From NCBI RefSeq assembly GCF_001431525.1, contig NZ_LDJH01000006.1, positions 186,001 to 250,000 on the forward strand: DNA of 64,000 nt, given 5' to 3'. Below the pieces are notes generated by a model. The model saw only the letters and a list, made by a program, of their open reading frames with translations, was not told where the DNA came from and searched no databases. The position numbers were made by a program, and so were the translations under genes. Shown one piece after another: positions 1-6,976 of this stretch (position 1 is its first letter; the number at the start of each line of letters is the position of its first letter). This DNA is from Stenotrophomonas koreensis (lineage in GTDB: Bacteria > Pseudomonadota > Gammaproteobacteria > Xanthomonadales > Xanthomonadaceae).

Positions 1-924
1 GTCCGGCTCGAACAGGCCAAGCACGGCGGGGGCAGTGGCAGCCTGGGCCATGAACTGCTCCTTGTTCCAGACATAACGGCCGGCCGGATTGGCCGCCTGC
101 CATTCGCTGATCAGATTGCGGCCATCGGTACGCCGGCCGTGCTGCTGCGGGTATTCCGGATCGGCCTCGCCGGTCGGGGTGAAGTAGCTGCGGCCGCCGG
201 CCAGCAGCACCTGCGGGCCACGGCCGTAGCGCGGGGCATCGAGCAGCTGCTGGGCGATGTCGCGGCAGCCTTCGGCCTGGGCCTGGGCCGGGACGCCGGC
301 TTCCCAGTTGCGTTCCGGGCTGTGCGCATAGGTGGCTGCCGGGGTGGCGTGGGTCAGGCGGGCGGTGGTGACGATGCCGGTGCCCAGGCCGGCAGCATCG
401 GCCAGCTGCAGCCAGCTCAGTACCGGCTTGCGCAGCGAATCGACGCAGTCGGTGCGCTTGCCTGCGGCGACACCGATCGCGCCCATATGGGTCTTCACCC
501 CGGAGGCAATCGCGGTCATGGTGCCGGCCGAGTCGGGGGTCTGCGCATCGGTGTTGTAGGTCTTGGCAAACGCGGTGGCCGGGAAACGCTCCCAGCTCAG
601 CAGGTTCTCCTCGCCCGGGGCGCCAGCGCGCTGGCCTTCGAAAATGCGGGCGGCAGCCACCGTGGTCAGGCTCATGCCATCGCCGAGGAAGACGATCACA
701 TTCTTCGCCTGTCCGCTCATCGCGCCGCGTGCGGCCGCTTCGGCGGCGCCGTGGCGATACCACCACTGCGCGGTTTCACCCTGTGGGCGGCTGATGGCCG
801 GCACATCGACGGTGAGTGCACCTGGCTGGCTGGTTGCAGCCGCGGCGGGGGTGGCAGGACTGCTGGCGCAGGCGCTGAGCAGCAGGGTCGACAGGGCGGT
901 TGCCAACAACGTGGAGCGGGACAT
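1..924 (-). CDS. Alkaline phosphatase (PhoA superfamily), lipoprotein; 3' end outside window
   Basis: The first 308 residues of a secreted alkaline phosphatase; the C-terminus runs off the left edge. The start MSRSTLLATALSTLLLSAC is a lipoprotein signal with lipobox Cys19, so the enzyme is probably anchored facing the periplasm. The metal-binding segment VIVFLGDGM (Asp82) and the phosphorylated-serine signature TPDSAGTMTA (Ser132) are present, which places it in the PhoA-type family rather than PhoX or PhoD. The family hydrolyses phosphomonoesters with zinc and magnesium to scavenge phosphate. The gene is divergent from the symporter at 1061; the 136 bases between them must hold both promoters, but I see no clear Pho box. 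The family is confident; substrate range is not known. Confidence 0.9.
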   Translation of the reverse strand, partial: MSRSTLLATALSTLLLSACASSPATPAAAATSQPGALTVDVPAISRPQGETAQWWYRHGAAEAAARGAMSGQAKNVIVFLGDGMSLTTVAAARIFEGQRAGAPGEENLLSWERFPATAFAKTYNTDAQTPDSAGTMTAIASGVKTHMGAIGVAAGKRTDCVDSLRKPVLSWLQLADAAGLGTGIVTTARLTHATPAATYAHSPERNWEAGVPAQAQAEGCRDIAQQLLDAPRYGRGPQVLLAGGRSYFTPTGEADPEYPQQHGRRTDGRNLISEWQAANPAGRYVWNKEQFMAQAATAPAVLGLFEPD

Positions 925-1060
925 GGCATCACGATCAATCAGGGGATGCCCATTATGAGCCGGTTCGACGACAGTGGTGATACAGCGCTGTTCCATAAAT
1001 GACGACCTGATGCCGCCGGTCATGCGGTATCGTGCATCGCCTGCAACAAGGACCCTCCCG

Positions 1061-2383
1061 ATGAATCTGCTCAAGGCCTGGCTGGGCCGCCCTTTCTGGC
1101 AGCGCGTGGCTGCCGGTTTCGTGCTTGGTGCATTGGCCGGCTGGGCGCTGGGGCCCGCCGCCCAGGACTGGTTCGGTCCGCTGGGCGAGCTGTATGTCAC
1201 CCTGATCAAGATGATCGCCGTGCCGCTGGTGTTCTTTGCGGTGATCAATGCAGTGTCCTCATTGCACGGGCAGCAGTCGGTGGCTGCGCTGGGGACGCGT
1301 ACCTTCTTCTGGTTCGTGGTCACCGCCGCGCTGGCGGTCTGCGTGGCCTTTGCCGTGGGCAGCGTGCTGCAACCGGGCGTGGGCATGAGCGCACTGGCCC
1401 CGGACCCGGCCTGGACCCGGCGCGAGGTGCCGTCAATCGGCCGGGTGCTGCTGGATATCGTGCCCTCCAATGTGGTGTATGCGATGAGCGGCATCGGCAC
1501 CAAGGTCAGCGCCGCCGGTGACACCGTGCTGGCCGCCGGGCGGGGCTCGATCCTGCCGGTGATCTTCTTTGCCGGCCTGCTCGGCTTTGCGATGGTCAAG
1601 CTGGGCGAGAAGGTCAGCCTGGCCCGCCAGCTGGTCGGCCAGCTGGCCGAGATGATGATCCAGGTCACCCGCTTCGTGCTGCAGCTGACCCCGATCGGCA
1701 CCTTCGGCCTGATTGCCGGCCTGGTCGGCAGCTACGGGTTCGAGAAGCTGCTGCCGTTTGGCAATTTCGTGATCGCGCTGTACCTGGCCTGCGCGCTGCA
1801 CATCGTGGTGGTCTACGGCGGGCTGCTGCTGGCCCATGGCTTGAACCCGCTGAAGTTCTTCCGTGGCGCCGGCCCCGGCATGCAGGTGGCCTTTGTCAGC
1901 TCCTCCAGCTTTGCCGCGATGCCGGTGGCGATGCGCTCGATCACCGACAACCTCGGGGTCAACAAGGATTACGCCGCCTTTGCCGTGCCGCTGGGGGCGA
2001 GCATCAAGATGGACGGCTGCGGGGCGATCTTCCCGGCGCTGTGCGCGATCTTCATCGCCCAGTACACCGGCATCCCGCTCAGCCCGGAGCAGTACGTGGT
2101 GATCCTGATCGCCTCGGTACTGGGCAGCTTCGGTACCGCCGGAGTGCCGGGCACGGCGGTGGTGATGGCCACCGTGGTGCTCAGTGCGGCCAACCTGCCG
2201 CTGGAGGTGATCGGCTACCTGCTGGCGATCGACCGCATCCTGGACATGATGCGCACGATGACCAATGTCACCGGCCAGATGCTGGTGCCGGTGATCGTGG
2301 CCCGCGAGACCGGCCTGCTGGATACCGCCCAGTACCAGCGCGCGCGTGCTGCGGGCGGGAGCCCGGCCGACCCGGCCGGGTGA
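1061..2383 (+). CDS. Dicarboxylate/amino acid:cation symporter (SLC1/GltP-like) with atypical cation site
   Basis: A 440-residue polytopic inner-membrane transporter of the DAACS family. I chose ATG 1061 because AAGGA lies about 8 bases upstream and the protein then starts with the first hydrophobic region; the frame is open further upstream. The serine-rich hairpin SSSSFAAMP and the final DMMRTMTNVTG segment are conserved. Asp395, Arg398 and Asn402 match the substrate and helix-8 residues Asp394, Arg397 and Asn401 of archaeal GltPh, so an acidic amino acid or dicarboxylate is the likely substrate. The usual NMDGT motif reads KMDGC (Lys316), and the aspartate equivalent to GltPh Asp405 is Gln406. 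Both changes hit sodium ligands, so coupling may differ from the standard family. Confidence 0.9.
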   Translation: MNLLKAWLGRPFWQRVAAGFVLGALAGWALGPAAQDWFGPLGELYVTLIKMIAVPLVFFAVINAVSSLHGQQSVAALGTRTFFWFVVTAALAVCVAFAVGSVLQPGVGMSALAPDPAWTRREVPSIGRVLLDIVPSNVVYAMSGIGTKVSAAGDTVLAAGRGSILPVIFFAGLLGFAMVKLGEKVSLARQLVGQLAEMMIQVTRFVLQLTPIGTFGLIAGLVGSYGFEKLLPFGNFVIALYLACALHIVVVYGGLLLAHGLNPLKFFRGAGPGMQVAFVSSSSFAAMPVAMRSITDNLGVNKDYAAFAVPLGASIKMDGCGAIFPALCAIFIAQYTGIPLSPEQYVVILIASVLGSFGTAGVPGTAVVMATVVLSAANLPLEVIGYLLAIDRILDMMRTMTNVTGQMLVPVIVARETGLLDTAQYQRARAAGGSPADPAG

Positions 2384-2412
2384 TCGGCCGCTGGCCGTTG
2401 GGATTACCCGCA

Positions 2413-2435
2413 AAGCCGCCGCAAGGCGGCTTTTT
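2413..2435 (+). terminator. Rho-independent terminator after the symporter gene
   Basis: An 8-bp perfect stem (AAGCCGCC / GGCGGCTT) with a GCAA tetraloop runs into a run of five T, about 30 bases after the symporter stop codon. It separates the symporter from the regulated promoter region that follows. Confidence 0.85.
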
Positions 2436-2460
2436 CATTGCCCTGTTGCCGCCGGGGTAA

Positions 2461-2496
2461 CGCTGTAACAGGGGGTGTAACAGGGCTGTTACAGCG
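2461..2496. promoter_or_regulatory. Candidate upstream activator site: 11-bp perfect inverted repeat
   Basis: CGCTGTAACAG (2461-2471) and CTGTTACAGCG (2486-2496) are exact reverse complements separated by 14 bases. The spacer contains a third copy of the core TGTAACAG (2476-2483) in direct orientation. The site lies about 150-180 bases upstream of the sigma-54 promoter at 2642, a usual distance for an enhancer-binding protein site. Binding by the regulator encoded at 8349-9707 is an inference. Confidence 0.6.
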
Positions 2497-2610
2497 CCTC
2501 CGGGCCCCGGCCGGACAGGGCTCTGCGTCCCTTTCTGCGACATGAATGGCGGGGCCTGCTTCAGCTGGCGTTACCGCCAGTGAACACTGCGTTCGTGTCC
2601 ATTTTCATTG

Positions 2611-2623
2611 CAAGCTGTTGAAA
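2611..2623. promoter_or_regulatory. Probable IHF binding site
   Basis: CAAGCTGTTGAAA fits the complement of the IHF consensus (YAANNNNTTGATW) with one mismatch. It sits in an A/T-rich tract between the inverted repeat at 2461 and the sigma-54 promoter, where a DNA-bending site would be expected to loop the activator onto polymerase. Confidence 0.45.
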
Positions 2624-2641
2624 TAAAAAGATATTTAAAGT

Positions 2642-2657
2642 TGGCACGGTTACTGCT
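2642..2657 (+). promoter_or_regulatory. Sigma-54 (-24/-12) promoter of the fap-like operon
   Basis: TGGCACGGTTACTGCT matches the sigma-54 consensus TGGCACG-N4-TTGCW at every fixed position except one (C for the first T of TTGC). The invariant GG and GC doublets are correctly spaced. It lies 34 bases upstream of the first gene of the cluster, so the transcript would begin at about 2668. Confidence 0.85.
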
Positions 2658-2691
2658 TCGGTTCTGGTGAGTTGTCATCGGAGCCGCCAGG

Positions 2692-3216
2692 ATGTCTGCA
2701 TACCGCCACTGTTTGATTGCCGCTGCCAGCACGGCACTGCTGCTGGCCGCTGTGCCAGCACAGGCCTCCGGGGCGCGCCAAGGGGTAACGCCGCGTCCGG
2801 GTGAAATGGTGCTGCTGCGCGATGTCAGCGCCCGCACCGCTTACCGCCAGCAGCCACCGGGGATGGCCCTGATTGCCGACCCTTCGCCCCAGCGTGAGCT
2901 TGCCCAGACCCTGGGTACGCCCGATGGCATGCAGGAGCTGGACGAACAGGACTACGCCGATCTGGGGGCCAGTACACCGCCGTCGATGGCGGCCGCCTCC
3001 AGCACGGTCAGCCAGATCACCGGGCAGGCCCTGGGCAACAGCCTGGGCCGGGTGGTCGGGCGCAATGGCGTGCTGTCGGGGGATCGTCTGAGCGGGGCGA
3101 TTACCGGCCCGACCGGGGCCATTGGGCGGGCCACCGGCAATATTGCCGAGCCGATCCGCAGCGCGCTGGCGCAGTTTCCGGTCGGCCAACCGGGCAGGCC
3201 GGGAGGCGGGCCATGA
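2692..3216 (+). CDS. FapA-position exported protein of the functional-amyloid operon
   Basis: A 174-residue protein with a Sec signal peptide ending about VPAQASG (residue 27). ATG 2692 is preceded by GGAG at a spacing of 8. The mature part is rich in small residues and has no enzyme motif; the second half carries repeated short segments such as GQALGNSLGRVVG and GAITGPTGAIGRATG. It is the first gene after the sigma-54 promoter, in the place of fapA, and overlaps the next gene by four bases. In Pseudomonas, FapA is a periplasmic protein thought to modulate fibril subunit use. I assign the role from position, not from a recognised sequence match. Confidence 0.6.
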   Translation: MSAYRHCLIAAASTALLLAAVPAQASGARQGVTPRPGEMVLLRDVSARTAYRQQPPGMALIADPSPQRELAQTLGTPDGMQELDEQDYADLGASTPPSMAAASSTVSQITGQALGNSLGRVVGRNGVLSGDRLSGAITGPTGAIGRATGNIAEPIRSALAQFPVGQPGRPGGGP

Positions 3217-3866
3217 AGCGCTTCGTTGTGCGCTGCCGGTCTGGCGCCTGCCTGCTCGCCCTGGGGCTGTGCCTGCCCGGGCTGGCGCTGGCGCAGACCA
3301 CAGCCGCTCCTGCGGATGGTTACAGCCAGATGCTGGGCTATCTGACCAACAGCCGCCTGGATGGGCAGGTGCTGGCCGGCGCCAATGGCTCGATCAAGCT
3401 CAACCAGGCCGCGGGTGACCTGAACCTGCAATACAACGGCCATGCCCTGGCTTCCGGCCCGCAGGCGCAGACCGCGCTGCAGGTCCAGCAGCGCGTCGAT
3501 GACCACATCAACCTGGATACACCGCTGCTGGCCCGGGCCGAGCTGTCTGGGCAGGTACTGCAGGGCGGCAGTGGCCTGGCCTCGATCAACCAGGCCAGTG
3601 GCCAGGCCAATGCCCAGCGCAACCTGGTCGGCGTGGTCGCTGCCGCGCAGCTGGCGCACAGCCAGGAACCGGCCCAGGCCGCCACACCGCTGCCGGCACC
3701 GGGCAACAACACCGCGCGTCGTCTCACGGCGGCGGGGGTACGTGAAGCCATGGTCGGTGCGCAGGCACTGCGTGGTTACAGCGGTGTGCTGCAACTGAAT
3801 CAGATCGCCGGGTCATTGAATGTCGTGGAGAACCGCCTGGGGCTCCATGTGCAGACCGGACCGTGA
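3213..3866 (+). CDS. fapB: FapB-like minor amyloid subunit (predicted)
   Basis: A 217-residue exported protein with a signal peptide ending at LALAQ (residue 28). The mature chain contains three imperfect repeats of the type G-x-x-G-x-x-x-x-N-Q-x-x-G-x-x-N-x-x-x-N (GANGSIKLNQAAGDLN, GGSGLASINQASGQAN, GYSGVLQLNQIAGSLN), at about residues 57-76, 116-136 and 189-208. Asn/Gln/Gly repeats of this kind are typical of Fap and other bacterial functional amyloids. The ATG overlaps the stop of the upstream gene (ATGA), so the two are translationally coupled. The mature protein has no cysteine. The FapB role is inferred from repeats plus position. Confidence 0.65.
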   Translation: MKRFVVRCRSGACLLALGLCLPGLALAQTTAAPADGYSQMLGYLTNSRLDGQVLAGANGSIKLNQAAGDLNLQYNGHALASGPQAQTALQVQQRVDDHINLDTPLLARAELSGQVLQGGSGLASINQASGQANAQRNLVGVVAAAQLAHSQEPAQAATPLPAPGNNTARRLTAAGVREAMVGAQALRGYSGVLQLNQIAGSLNVVENRLGLHVQTGP

Positions 3867-3916
3867 CCAACCCAGGCCGTTTGTCGTAGTACCAACTGTC
3901 AACGAGAGAGAAAATC

Positions 3917-5278
3917 ATGAACACGACGTACCGCAAACATGCTGTTGCCCTGGCCGTTGCTGCCGTGATCGCCGCACCGGCCGCCTATGCCCGCTCGCCG
4001 GGCCCGTCACACCCGCGTGGTCCGGACATCAACACCGAGATCAACACCGAGATCAACACTGAACTCAATACCGAGATGAACATGCGCTATGACCACGACC
4101 AGCGCCATGTCGTGCGTACCCATCGCGAAACCAGTGATATCGACCGCAACACCGATATCCAGCACACCGAGAACAGCAATACCGATGTGCGCCGTGAGGT
4201 GAATGACCACGAAGTCGGGGTCCGTCTGCGCAAGGATCTGTCGCTGAGCTCGGATATCGCCTTCTCCGGTGATCCGACCATCAGCGGCGATATCCAGATC
4301 GACTCGGCCGCCATTGCGGTGGTCGACAACCGCCAGAGCATCACCGGCAACAATGCGATGAACAGCCTGCTGGCCAACGATGCGGCCATCAGCGATGACG
4401 TCGCCGCCAATGCGTCGGGCAACCTGGGTTTCAACGTTGCCTCCGGTGACAACAACACCCAGGACAACGCTGCCTCGCTGTCGGCAGCCGATGCCTCCTT
4501 CAGCTTCGGCCTGGCCGATGCCGAGGTGTTCGTCAACCAGCATGGTTCGGGCAACACCACGATGAACATGGGCGTGACCAACGCCGCCGGCCTGTCGGGC
4601 AATGCCTTCAACGGCGCGGCCGGCAACATCGGTGTCAACGTCGCTGCCGGCAACAACAACGAGCAGAAAAATGCGTTGGCAGCCTCGGTGGCCACCAGTG
4701 CCTATGCGCAGTCCTCGATCAGCTCCAACCAGACCTCCAGCGGCAACTCGGTCGGCAACATGGGCTACTTCGATGAAGTGACCTCCACCACCCAGATCTC
4801 GCTGGGCGGCACGGTTGCCGGCACCACCAGCAGCAGCGGCAGCGGCGACTATGCCGGCAGCGGCAATTCCTACCAGAAGACCAACTTCTACGTGGACAAC
4901 TGGACCGGCAACCGCCATACCGGCGGCAATCCCGATGGTCACAGCGACTGGGATATCGATACGCAGGGTGCGGTCGCCAACCCGAACCGTCCTGGCGTCG
5001 GTGGCATGGCCTGGGATACCGACGAGGAGGGCACCCTGGCGTATGAGGAGCTGGGCACCGCTGACCTGCAGGCCAGCCTGACCGGCACGGTGACCACCAC
5101 CGACTTCATCGCGGTGTATGCCACCAATGCCGCCGGCCTGAGTGGCGCGGCCTTTGCCAATGCCTCGGGCAACATCGGCGTCAACGTCGCCTCCGGCACC
5201 GGCAACCTGCAGGCCAACAGCCTGGCACTGGCGGTGGCGCAACCCTCCACCGGCGGTGGCGGTGGCGGCGGCGAGTAA
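3917..5278 (+). CDS. fapC: FapC-like major amyloid subunit (predicted)
   Basis: A 453-residue exported protein with a signal peptide ending near AYARS (residue 26). Residues 38-54 are a run of NTE[IL] tetrapeptides, followed by a charged, His-rich stretch to about 110. Three amyloid-type repeats follow at about 154-186, 222-259 and 403-441, each containing a segment like SGNIGVNVASG with downstream Asn/Gln spacing (N-x-Q-x-N). This pattern matches Fap fibre subunits. A 150-residue Ser/Gly/Asn linker separates repeats 2 and 3, and the tail is poly-Gly. The protein has no cysteine at all, unlike Pseudomonas FapC, which as I recall has a C-terminal CxxC. A GAGAGA ribosome site precedes the ATG. 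Probably the abundant secreted fibre protein. Confidence 0.75.
   Translation: MNTTYRKHAVALAVAAVIAAPAAYARSPGPSHPRGPDINTEINTEINTELNTEMNMRYDHDQRHVVRTHRETSDIDRNTDIQHTENSNTDVRREVNDHEVGVRLRKDLSLSSDIAFSGDPTISGDIQIDSAAIAVVDNRQSITGNNAMNSLLANDAAISDDVAANASGNLGFNVASGDNNTQDNAASLSAADASFSFGLADAEVFVNQHGSGNTTMNMGVTNAAGLSGNAFNGAAGNIGVNVAAGNNNEQKNALAASVATSAYAQSSISSNQTSSGNSVGNMGYFDEVTSTTQISLGGTVAGTTSSSGSGDYAGSGNSYQKTNFYVDNWTGNRHTGGNPDGHSDWDIDTQGAVANPNRPGVGGMAWDTDEEGTLAYEELGTADLQASLTGTVTTTDFIAVYATNAAGLSGAAFANASGNIGVNVASGTGNLQANSLALAVAQPSTGGGGGGGE
4028..4075 (+). repeat. Four tandem 12-bp repeats encoding INTE
   Basis: Four consecutive 12-base units related to ATCAACACCGAG lie inside the fapC-like gene and encode INTE-INTE-INTE-LNTE (residues 38-53). 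Units 1 and 2 are identical; units 3 and 4 differ by a few bases. Copy number could vary by slippage. Confidence 0.9.
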
Positions 5279-5301
5279 CGCCGGCAAGTAACGCCGGCAA
5301 G
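5276..5301 (+). repeat. 13-bp tandem duplication spanning the fapC-like stop codon
   Basis: TAACGCCGGCAAG occurs twice head to tail, the first copy starting with the TAA stop codon of the fapC-like gene. This looks like a recent slippage duplication. Confidence 0.85.
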
Positions 5302-5395
5302 GGAATGGCGGGGTTGTTTCCCTTCAACAGCTGAAACCCGGGGTCTCCGCCAGACACTGGGAATCGGGGTACTCCAGTTCCCACTCCCCCGGGGG
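5299..5395 (+). promoter_or_regulatory. Hairpin-rich leader between fapC-like and fapD-like genes
   Basis: The 148-base gap can form AAGGGAA/TTCCCTT (5299-5305 with 5318-5324), TGGGAA/TTCCCA (5358-5363 with 5378-5383) and a self-complementary CCCCCGGGGG (5386-5395). No T-run follows. This is the largest gap in the operon and falls after the major subunit gene, where partial termination or 3'-end protection of transcripts is common. No promoter is obvious. Confidence 0.4.
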
Positions 5396-5426
5396 CTGGG
5401 GTACCTGTCTTCTCGGGAGCGGAAGG

Positions 5427-6119
5427 ATGATGCGCTACGCGGTGATCGCCATGTTGCTGTGGCCCGGGCTGGCCCTGGCCCAGCTGGTGAGTTTTTCCGG
5501 TGTGCTGCCCAATGGCGCGCTGTACCAGGCACCGGTACAGAGCATGCAGCAGCGCCGTTACGCCAACCTGGTGCGGCAACAGACCGATTACAGCTGCGGT
5601 GCCGCCTCGCTGGCGACGATCCTGCGTTATGGCTACGGCCTGGATGCCGATGAAGACACGGTGATCCAGGGCCTGCTGGGCGTGGCCGATCCGGAAGTGG
5701 TCGCACAGCGTGGTTTTTCACTGCTGGACATCAAGCGTTATGTGCAGTCGCTGGGCATGCGCGGACGGGGTTACCGGATCAACGAGCAGCGCCTGCGCGC
5801 GTTGCGGGTGCCGGCCCTGGCCCTGATGGATGTGGCCGGTTTCCGGCATTTCGTGGTCCTCAAGCAGGTCCATGGCGACACCGTGGAGGTGGCCGATCCG
5901 ATCCTGGGCAACCGCAGTCTCAGTGTCGAGGAATTCATGGCGGCGTGGCCGTCACGTGCGGTGTTTGTGGTGATCGGCTCCGGCTTTGATCGCAACACCG
6001 TGCTGTTGCAACCGGTCCAGCGTCCCAGTGCGCGCAGCCTGTTGGCGCGCCAGGGGGTGCGACCGCTCAGTGAGGCCGAGCTGCTGGATTTTGGTTTCAG
6101 CCATGCCGACCTGTTTTGA
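5427..6119 (+). CDS. fapD: FapD-like C39 family cysteine peptidase
   Basis: A 230-residue exported papain-like peptidase. A short signal peptide ends at LALAQ (residue 19). The catalytic set of family C39 is visible: Gln51 (oxyanion), Cys57 in QTDYSCGAAS, His141 in GFRHFVVLK and Asp157 in VADPILG. Bacteriocin-exporter C39 domains are fused to ABC transporters; this one stands alone, as in FapD, which is proposed to process or control secretion of amyloid subunits. It is fourth in the operon, the same place as fapD. Two in-frame ATGs (5427, 5430) follow a GGAAGG ribosome site; either may be used. Confidence 0.85.
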   Translation: MMRYAVIAMLLWPGLALAQLVSFSGVLPNGALYQAPVQSMQQRRYANLVRQQTDYSCGAASLATILRYGYGLDADEDTVIQGLLGVADPEVVAQRGFSLLDIKRYVQSLGMRGRGYRINEQRLRALRVPALALMDVAGFRHFVVLKQVHGDTVEVADPILGNRSLSVEEFMAAWPSRAVFVVIGSGFDRNTVLLQPVQRPSARSLLARQGVRPLSEAELLDFGFSHADLF

Positions 6120-6142
6120 TCAGTTGATGAGGAGTCAACGCG

Positions 6143-6931
6143 ATGAACGCGTGCCGCGCCAAGCGCATGAGCAGCAAGACAAGCGGGTGGCTGTTGCTGG
6201 GCCTGTTGGCCAGTACCGGCGCCCAGGCCGAAAACAGGGCCGACAGACCACGCCTGCAGGAGATCACCGATGCCGAACTGGCCGCGATGCGCGGCCGTTA
6301 CACCCTGGCCGGCAATGCCGTGGCGTGGTTTGGCGTGAGCCTGATTTCGCAATGGCACAGTGCCGACGGCCAGCAGCTCAATGCCGGCCTGCAGCTGAAC
6401 TTTGACCTTCGCTCCGGCAGTCCCCGCTTCAGTTACCAGCCCACCATCAGCATCGGCTATGACGACAGCAGCAGCGTCGCACTCAACGGCGGCAGCGTCC
6501 GCCATATCGACAGTGCGGGCCTGGCCAATGTCGATGGTTTCGTACAGGCGGTACAGCTGGCCGGCGATGGCAACCGGGTCAGCAACCAGGCGTTGCTGAT
6601 CGTCCGTGATGGCAACCCCGGCGAAGCTGGAGCCGAACAGGGACCGCTGGCGCTGGATCAACAGGCTGGCCCTGCCAGCGTCCAGGCCTATGTCGATGGC
6701 CAGCGTGCCGGCGTGCTGCTGCAGCTGGCCGGGCAGGGCCAGGTCCGGCAGTGGCTGGGCAATGGCCAGATCGGCCAGGCCGTGGCCCTGGGCAGCGATG
6801 GCAGCTGGGTCAGCAACCAGCTGCGCATGGAGGTGGTACGCACGCCGATGAGCAATGGCGTTTCGCTGACACAAAACGTGGCCCAGGCACTGGCGAGCAG
6901 CCGTGGCCTTGGGCCGATCGGTGGGCCCTGA
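6143..6931 (+). CDS. fapE: FapE-like exported protein
   Basis: A 262-residue protein with signal peptide ending at GAQAE (about residue 30). Just after it comes ITDAELAAMRGRY, a short motif I associate with FapE-type and related proteobacterial surface proteins. The rest alternates polar and small residues with repeated Asn/Gln/Gly pairs (GDGNRVSNQALL, GSDGSWVSNQLRM), resembling amyloid repeats. An AGGAG ribosome site lies 9 bases before ATG 6143. It is the fifth gene of the operon, as fapE is. In Pseudomonas, FapE is found as a minor fibre component. Assignment rests on position plus motif. Confidence 0.65.
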   Translation: MNACRAKRMSSKTSGWLLLGLLASTGAQAENRADRPRLQEITDAELAAMRGRYTLAGNAVAWFGVSLISQWHSADGQQLNAGLQLNFDLRSGSPRFSYQPTISIGYDDSSSVALNGGSVRHIDSAGLANVDGFVQAVQLAGDGNRVSNQALLIVRDGNPGEAGAEQGPLALDQQAGPASVQAYVDGQRAGVLLQLAGQGQVRQWLGNGQIGQAVALGSDGSWVSNQLRMEVVRTPMSNGVSLTQNVAQALASSRGLGPIGGP

Positions 6932-6976
6932 CCGCGTCAGCGGCCAGGCAGCACCATGACTGATGAGGGCATATCC

